A stretch of DNA of 10,070 nucleotides, taken from an uncultured Collinsella sp. GTDB lineage: Bacteria > Actinomycetota > Coriobacteriia > Coriobacteriales > Coriobacteriaceae. Below are positions 7,509 through 10,070 of this stretch, piece by piece; within the stretch, counting starts at the first letter, position 1, and every line of letters begins with the position of its first letter. The notes under the pieces were generated by a model that was not told the origin of the DNA, made no database searches, and was given only the letters and a program-made list of their open reading frames with translations. The translations under genes were made by a program, and so were the position numbers. The stretch spans positions 1 to 10,070 of the forward strand of contig CALINZ010000296.1 in the NCBI GenBank assembly GCA_938045085.1, read 5' to 3'.

Positions 7509-7530
7509 ATTCGTGGAAAGGACGGATGTC

Positions 7531-8172
7531 ATGGCAACGGATAAGACCGGTTATGTGAGCGTTGGCGCCGAGATAGAGGACGAGGTTATGCCCGACCGCG
7601 TGATCTTTAGCATTGGCTTTGGTGGTCGCCGCACCACCAAGGAATCGTGCCTGGAGGATTACAACACCGATCGCGCCCGCGTAGCCGCCGCGCTGGCGCC
7701 CTTTGGTTTGGATAGCGAATTAACATGCTGTCGGTACACTTGTTATGCGCAGATGACGCGCAAGAAGGCGACGATTGTGGGCTACAACTACTATGCGTAC
7801 GGTACGGTTGCCGCGCCTGTCGATTCGACTGACTTTGCTGCTGTGTGGACCGCACTCAATACCTGCGAGTCACATGCCGACATGAGCATTCGATTTGAGT
7901 TGGCGGATCAGCGCGCGGCGGAAGACGCCCTGATTGCCCGTGCGGTTGAACGTGCTTGCGGCAACGCGCAGGCACTTGCCGTTGCGGCGGGGTCTATGCT
8001 GGGCGGCGTCAAGCATATCTCGTATAACAGTCGGGCGGCGGGCTATGGTCGAACATACTGTGTTGCCGCGTGTGCTCCCGATGGGGCGTCCGGAGGCTCC
8101 GAGGAGACGGTGCTGGAGCCAGAGCCTATCGAGGTCGAGTGCTCCGTGGATATGGAATGGTGGCTGGAGTAG
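7531..8172 (+). CDS. SIMPL-domain (DUF541) protein
   Basis: The 213-residue protein has the outline of the SIMPL/YggE family (PF04402): an opening strand with DRVIFSIGFGGR, a middle ATIVGYNYYAYGTVAAP, the FELADQRAAEDALIARAVE helix with AQALAVAAGSMLG, and a C-terminal VECSVDMEWW strand. Members form oligomeric rings; the molecular function is unclear, with links to stress responses in some bacteria. No signal peptide is seen, unlike many YggE-type members, so it is probably cytosolic. ATG 7531 is chosen because GGAAAGGA (7515-7522) is 8 nt upstream; a GTG at 7513 in the same frame would overlap that RBS. The gene stands alone behind the conserved leader element and is followed by the toxin-antitoxin-like module. 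Confidence 0.82.
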   Translation: MATDKTGYVSVGAEIEDEVMPDRVIFSIGFGGRRTTKESCLEDYNTDRARVAAALAPFGLDSELTCCRYTCYAQMTRKKATIVGYNYYAYGTVAAPVDSTDFAAVWTALNTCESHADMSIRFELADQRAAEDALIARAVERACGNAQALAVAAGSMLGGVKHISYNSRAAGYGRTYCVAACAPDGASGGSEETVLEPEPIEVECSVDMEWWLE

Positions 8173-8225
8173 GAAGCAGGTGCTGAGCGGCTGAGGGACC
8201 GAGGCTTCGCTACCGAAAAAACCAT

Positions 8226-8254
8226 TTGTTAAACTCAATGTCCGTGGGTAGAAT
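8226..8254 (+). promoter_or_regulatory. Promoter of the antitoxin-like RNA (module B)
   Basis: TTGTTA (8226-8231), a 17-bp spacer, TAGAAT (8249-8254). The same arrangement with a similar flanking box (ACCGAAAAAACCATT) occurs at 7134-7162 and, with TACACT, at 8663-8691. Transcription is expected to begin near 8261. Confidence 0.65.
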
Positions 8255-8260
8255 AAGGTC

Positions 8261-8349
8261 GACGGCAGCCCAAGTTGTGGATAGCTGGGCAGCGCCGTTA
8301 CTTCGATTAAGGGGTCAATGCCTTAACGGCGTCGACCCCTCTTCTTTTG
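8261..8349 (+). ncRNA. Candidate antitoxin RNA, antisense to the 3' end of the toxin gene
   Basis: An RNA of about 85-90 nt is predicted from the promoter at 8226-8254 to the T-rich tail at 8340-8348. Hairpin 1: ACGGC (8262-8266) with GCCGT (8294-8298), extended inward by GCCCA/TGGGC (8268-8272 with 8286-8290). Hairpin 2 is a good intrinsic terminator: GGGGTC (8311-8316) with GACCCC (8334-8339), an inner GCC/GGC stem (8320-8322 with 8328-8330), then TCTTCTTTT. The terminator half lies opposite the last codons and stop of the minus-strand toxin, so both transcripts overlap at their 3' ends, as in the TxpA/RatA and BsrG/SR4 type I systems. Copy A keeps hairpin 1 despite sequence changes in the loop. 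Confidence 0.6.
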
Positions 8350-8448
8350 CTTCGTACGCTGCTTAAGTGCCTCGGAAAGTCCGATAAGCGCCGTGAGGAG
8401 CGAGACCAAAGCGGTCAGGAGCTTCACGAAATCAATCAGATCGGTCAT
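8323..8448 (-). CDS. Small membrane peptide, candidate type I toxin
   Basis: This 41-residue peptide has one hydrophobic helix (about 7-25, LLTALVSLLTALIGL) followed by a strongly basic tail (KQRTKQKKRGRRR). This is the shape of type I toxins and 'putative holin-like toxins' that insert in the inner membrane. The start is the ATG at 8448: GGAGG (plus 8457-8461) is 8 nt upstream, while the in-frame ATG two codons earlier (8454) lies only 2 nt from it. The stop TAA (8323-8325) lies inside the terminator hairpin of the opposing RNA. A possible promoter is TAGAAT (plus 8513-8518) with TTCGTA (8537-8542), giving a leader of about 58 nt. A broken homologue sits at 7230-7335. Toxicity is inferred from form and context only. 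Confidence 0.65.
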   Translation of the reverse strand: MTDLIDFVKLLTALVSLLTALIGLSEALKQRTKQKKRGRRR

Positions 8449-8512
8449 GGGCATCACCTCCCGTCGCATGGAGGGCGCTGCCCGGCACATGGAACTGCCG
8501 TCAACAACTGCC

Positions 8513-8552
8513 ATTCTATCAAAGCGCGGTCATAAATACGAATATATGTTCG
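8513..8552 (-). promoter_or_regulatory. Toxin promoter with overlapping SOS (LexA) box
   Basis: On the minus strand, TAGAAT (plus 8513-8518) is preceded by an 18-bp spacer and TTCGTA (8537-8542), a weak -35. Overlapping the -35 is CGAACATATATTCG (minus strand, 8539-8552). The Gram-positive/actinobacterial LexA box is CGAAC-N4-GTTCG, so the site differs from the consensus at one position. LexA bound here would block the promoter, giving DNA-damage control of the peptide, as for tisB in E. coli (a functional analogy, not homology). Confidence 0.5.
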
Positions 8553-8662
8553 ATAATAACAGCAACGTGATTCCCTCGAATAGCAGCCTTTCGTAAGGGC
8601 GGCAGAAGACGGCGCTGGGCGATTGGGGCTAGACGCGCAGGTCTTCGTCACCGAAAGCCCGT
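8553..8662. other. Intergenic stretch without recognised features
   Basis: Between the SOS-like box and the third promoter module I see no coding signal, repeat or strong hairpin. It contains the conserved lead-in TCACCGAAAGCCCG (from 8649) of the promoter that follows. Confidence 0.4.
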
Positions 8663-8691
8663 TTGATTAACCAGCCCTCTGTAGGTACACT
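8663..8691 (+). promoter_or_regulatory. Promoter of the exonuclease leader (third copy of the module)
   Basis: TTGATT (8663-8668), a 17-bp spacer, TACACT (8686-8691), preceded by the box CACCGAAAGCCCG shared with the promoters at 7134 and 8226. Transcription from about 8698 would start right at the first base of the 112-bp leader element, which supports both calls. Confidence 0.6.
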
Positions 8692-8697
8692 GCATAT

Positions 8698-8868
8698 TGA
8701 TGGGCCCGGGATGACCGCTGATTCAAGTCACCGGGCCTAAATCTTTTTCATGCATTTGAATAGAGCGGGCAACTCTCTTGGGGCCGTCTGCATGGCGTGT
8801 GCCTGGCGCATGGTATTGTGCCCCACTTTCATGTCCGTACGGGCGCCTATCCTTACGGCAATGTAGCC
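8698..8868 (+). promoter_or_regulatory. Leader element copy 2, upstream of the exonuclease gene
   Basis: Bases 8698-8809 match 7336-7447 with six differences and no gaps; after a divergent stretch, 8833-8868 is again similar to 7473-7508. The opening hairpin (GGCCCGG with CCGGGCC) and TTTTT are the same as in copy 1. The second hairpin is GCCGT-CTGC-ATGGC (8783-8796). The third hairpin of copy 1 is partly kept, with one C x C mismatch. It lies about 100-210 nt upstream of the GTG start at 8911 and, unlike copy 1, is directly preceded by a good promoter. Confidence 0.6.
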
Positions 8869-8910
8869 GCCTATGTAGCAAGCGGCAGGCAACGGAGAAA
8901 GGCCCTAACC

Positions 8911-9645
8911 GTGTCAGCTGAAAAGACGCCGTGTATCTCGGCTATCGATACGACGAACTTTGCGCGCCAGATTGTGCTGGACTTTGAGTTTGCGCCGGTG
9001 CCAAAGCAGCGCCAGCGCCGTGGGCTGCGCAATGAGATTATTGAGGCCGGCGCCGTCAAGCTCGATTACCACGGCAACGTTATGGGTGAGTTCTCGCAGT
9101 TTGTGCAGACAGAATTTACCGAAGGCGTTGCGTATCCCGTCCGCGAGCTTACGGGGATATCGGCTGTGGACACCGCGATGGCCGATCCGCTCTATGTGGT
9201 GATCAAAAGGCTCAGCGATTGGATCGGTCGCTACTCCGCACAGGTAGTTTGCTGGAGTGGGGCGGATCGTCGACAGCTTTTGACCGAGTGCCAGGCAAAG
9301 CACATCGACCTTTCCGCATTTCCTACGGACTGGGCCGACCTGCAGGCGTTTTACACCTCGATCATGGACGTGGGCAGCCACGGGTGTGTCTCTTTGAGTG
9401 ACGCGGCGACGTGGTTTGGCATCGAGTTCGACGAGTCGACGGGTCACGCCCACAGCGCCCTAGCCGATGCGCGCGTGACCGCTAAGTTGCTCAAGCAGGT
9501 AATGGACGGGGGCTACCACGTGAGCCCGCGTGCCCAGGAAGTCCGCCAGCGGTGGGGGATGGGCGAGCGAGCCCAGACACGCCTTTCCAGCAAGTGCCCC
9601 GAGCTGAGCGATCTGCTGCTGAAGCTGAAGGCGGAGGGGAGATAG
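8911..9645 (+). CDS. DEDDh-family 3'-5' exonuclease
   Basis: The 244-residue protein carries all signature residues of a DEDDh (DnaQ/ERI-like) exonuclease: D24 and E26 in IVLDFEFAPV (ExoI), D119 in WSGADRRQL (ExoII), and H181 and D186 in HAHSALADAR (ExoIII). LTGI at 80-83 and the LDYHGNVMGEFSQFV strand are also typical. It should hydrolyse 3' ends of RNA or single-stranded DNA with two metal ions; the natural substrate is unknown. The closest style is KapD/ERI-1-like stand-alone exonucleases. GTG 8911 is chosen because GGAGAAAGG (8894-8902) is 8 nt upstream; the open frame continues back to 8797, but that part belongs to the leader element. The C-terminal about 40 residues (ELSDLLLKLKAEGR at the end) have no recognised domain. 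Confidence 0.87.
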   Translation: MSAEKTPCISAIDTTNFARQIVLDFEFAPVPKQRQRRGLRNEIIEAGAVKLDYHGNVMGEFSQFVQTEFTEGVAYPVRELTGISAVDTAMADPLYVVIKRLSDWIGRYSAQVVCWSGADRRQLLTECQAKHIDLSAFPTDWADLQAFYTSIMDVGSHGCVSLSDAATWFGIEFDESTGHAHSALADARVTAKLLKQVMDGGYHVSPRAQEVRQRWGMGERAQTRLSSKCPELSDLLLKLKAEGR

Positions 9646-9658
9646 GGGGCGTTAGCTG

Positions 9659-9680
9659 TCTGCGTGGCGCGTGCCTGTCG
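9659..9680 (+). repeat. Short fragment resembling the leader element
   Basis: TCTGCGTGGCGCGTGCCTGT (9659-9678) and two further bases match 20 of 22 positions of the leader-element core at 7425-7446. It lies in the 42-bp gap between the convergent exonuclease gene and the minus-strand gene. It may be a vestige of a third copy or chance. Confidence 0.35.
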
Positions 9681-9687
9681 TGTATCG

Positions 9688-10070
9688 CTACTCTTCCTGC
9701 TGCTCGGCAGGCAGGATGTAGACGTTCTCGGCGTCCACGGCGATTTGCGTGGGGCGGTTGTAGAGGGTGTCGATCTCCATTATGCTCTGCCTGAACGGCG
9801 CGACGTCGGGCGTCTTTGCCTGGTGGAGCTTCTCGATGAGTTTCTCGGATTGCTCGTCGTTGAACCTGCCGATGTCCTCTCCTGCACCCTCAAGCGCCTC
9901 GTCTATGGGCGTGAACTCGCCGATGGGCGTCGCCGCGATGACGCGACCGAGCATCTTGCCAGCGGACGCGATGCCGCCCAGAAGTGCCACGTCGATAGTG
10001 TCGGCAGCGCTTGCCTCGAGTGCGTCGTAACACTCGGTGTAGAGCTCGCGGTACGCAAGCGAGTCCGCTT
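9688..10070 (-). CDS. Unrecognised protein, C-terminal part (5' end outside window)
   Basis: The frame is open from the right window edge (first full codon at 10068) to the stop at 9688-9690, giving 126 residues. A GTG at 9990 is in frame, but coding-like sequence continues upstream of it (ADSLAYRELYTECYDALEAS), so the gene most likely starts outside the window. The segment VALLGGIASAGKMLGRVIAA is rich in small and hydrophobic residues. It is followed by an acidic, helical stretch and a C-terminal IAVDAENVYILPAEQQEE. I recognise no domain or catalytic motif. It converges on the exonuclease gene with a 42-bp gap. Confidence 0.6.
   Translation of the reverse strand, partial: ADSLAYRELYTECYDALEASAADTIDVALLGGIASAGKMLGRVIAATPIGEFTPIDEALEGAGEDIGRFNDEQSEKLIEKLHQAKTPDVAPFRQSIMEIDTLYNRPTQIAVDAENVYILPAEQQEE

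Noticed and set aside
8797..8910. N-terminal extension of the exonuclease from GTG 8797
   Set aside because: The extension lies in the leader element shared with an unrelated gene, and GTG 8911 has a well placed RBS.

Overview
The window looks like a piece of a Coriobacteriia genome, most likely Collinsella or a close relative. This rests on high-GC coding sequence, an RnfB-type ferredoxin followed by a fused selenium-dependent-type xanthine dehydrogenase, an actinobacterial AbiEi/DUF559-like protein, and DUF234 and DUF4143 ATPases. The genus is inferred from gene families and style; no rRNA or other marker is present.

Left part (1-3200) is a plus-strand metabolic operon: the C-terminus of rnfB, then 12 nt later an xdh-like molybdo-hydroxylase (2Fe-2S domain plus molybdopterin domain), closed by a clear intrinsic terminator. 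The xdh reading frame is broken near 975, best explained by loss of 2 bp.

Middle part (3200-7100) is an accessory island. A minus-strand AbiEi/DUF559-like gene (also frameshifted, in a G5 run) lies between two arrays of imperfect palindromes, both with a 61-62 bp period. Next comes a perfect 25-bp inverted repeat just in front of a plus-strand ATPase with a DUF234 nuclease-like C-terminus. After that are 23-bp tandem repeats and the internally deleted remnant of a second ATPase (DUF4143 family).

Right part (7100-9690) is built from repeated regulatory modules. It contains a candidate type I toxin-antitoxin locus: a 41-aa one-helix basic peptide on the minus strand and a convergent, 3'-overlapping, terminator-ended RNA. 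A near-consensus SOS (LexA) box overlaps the predicted toxin promoter. A decayed second copy lies upstream of the SIMPL-domain gene. A 112-bp sequence with only six differences between copies sits in the 5' leaders of both the SIMPL gene and a DEDDh exonuclease gene, suggesting a shared leader RNA. The same promoter architecture (TTGNTN, 17 bp, TANANT) occurs three times in these modules.

The window ends with the C-terminal part of an unrecognised minus-strand protein. Most gene calls rest on motifs read by eye; the RNA and operator calls are inferences from sequence symmetry and copy comparison.
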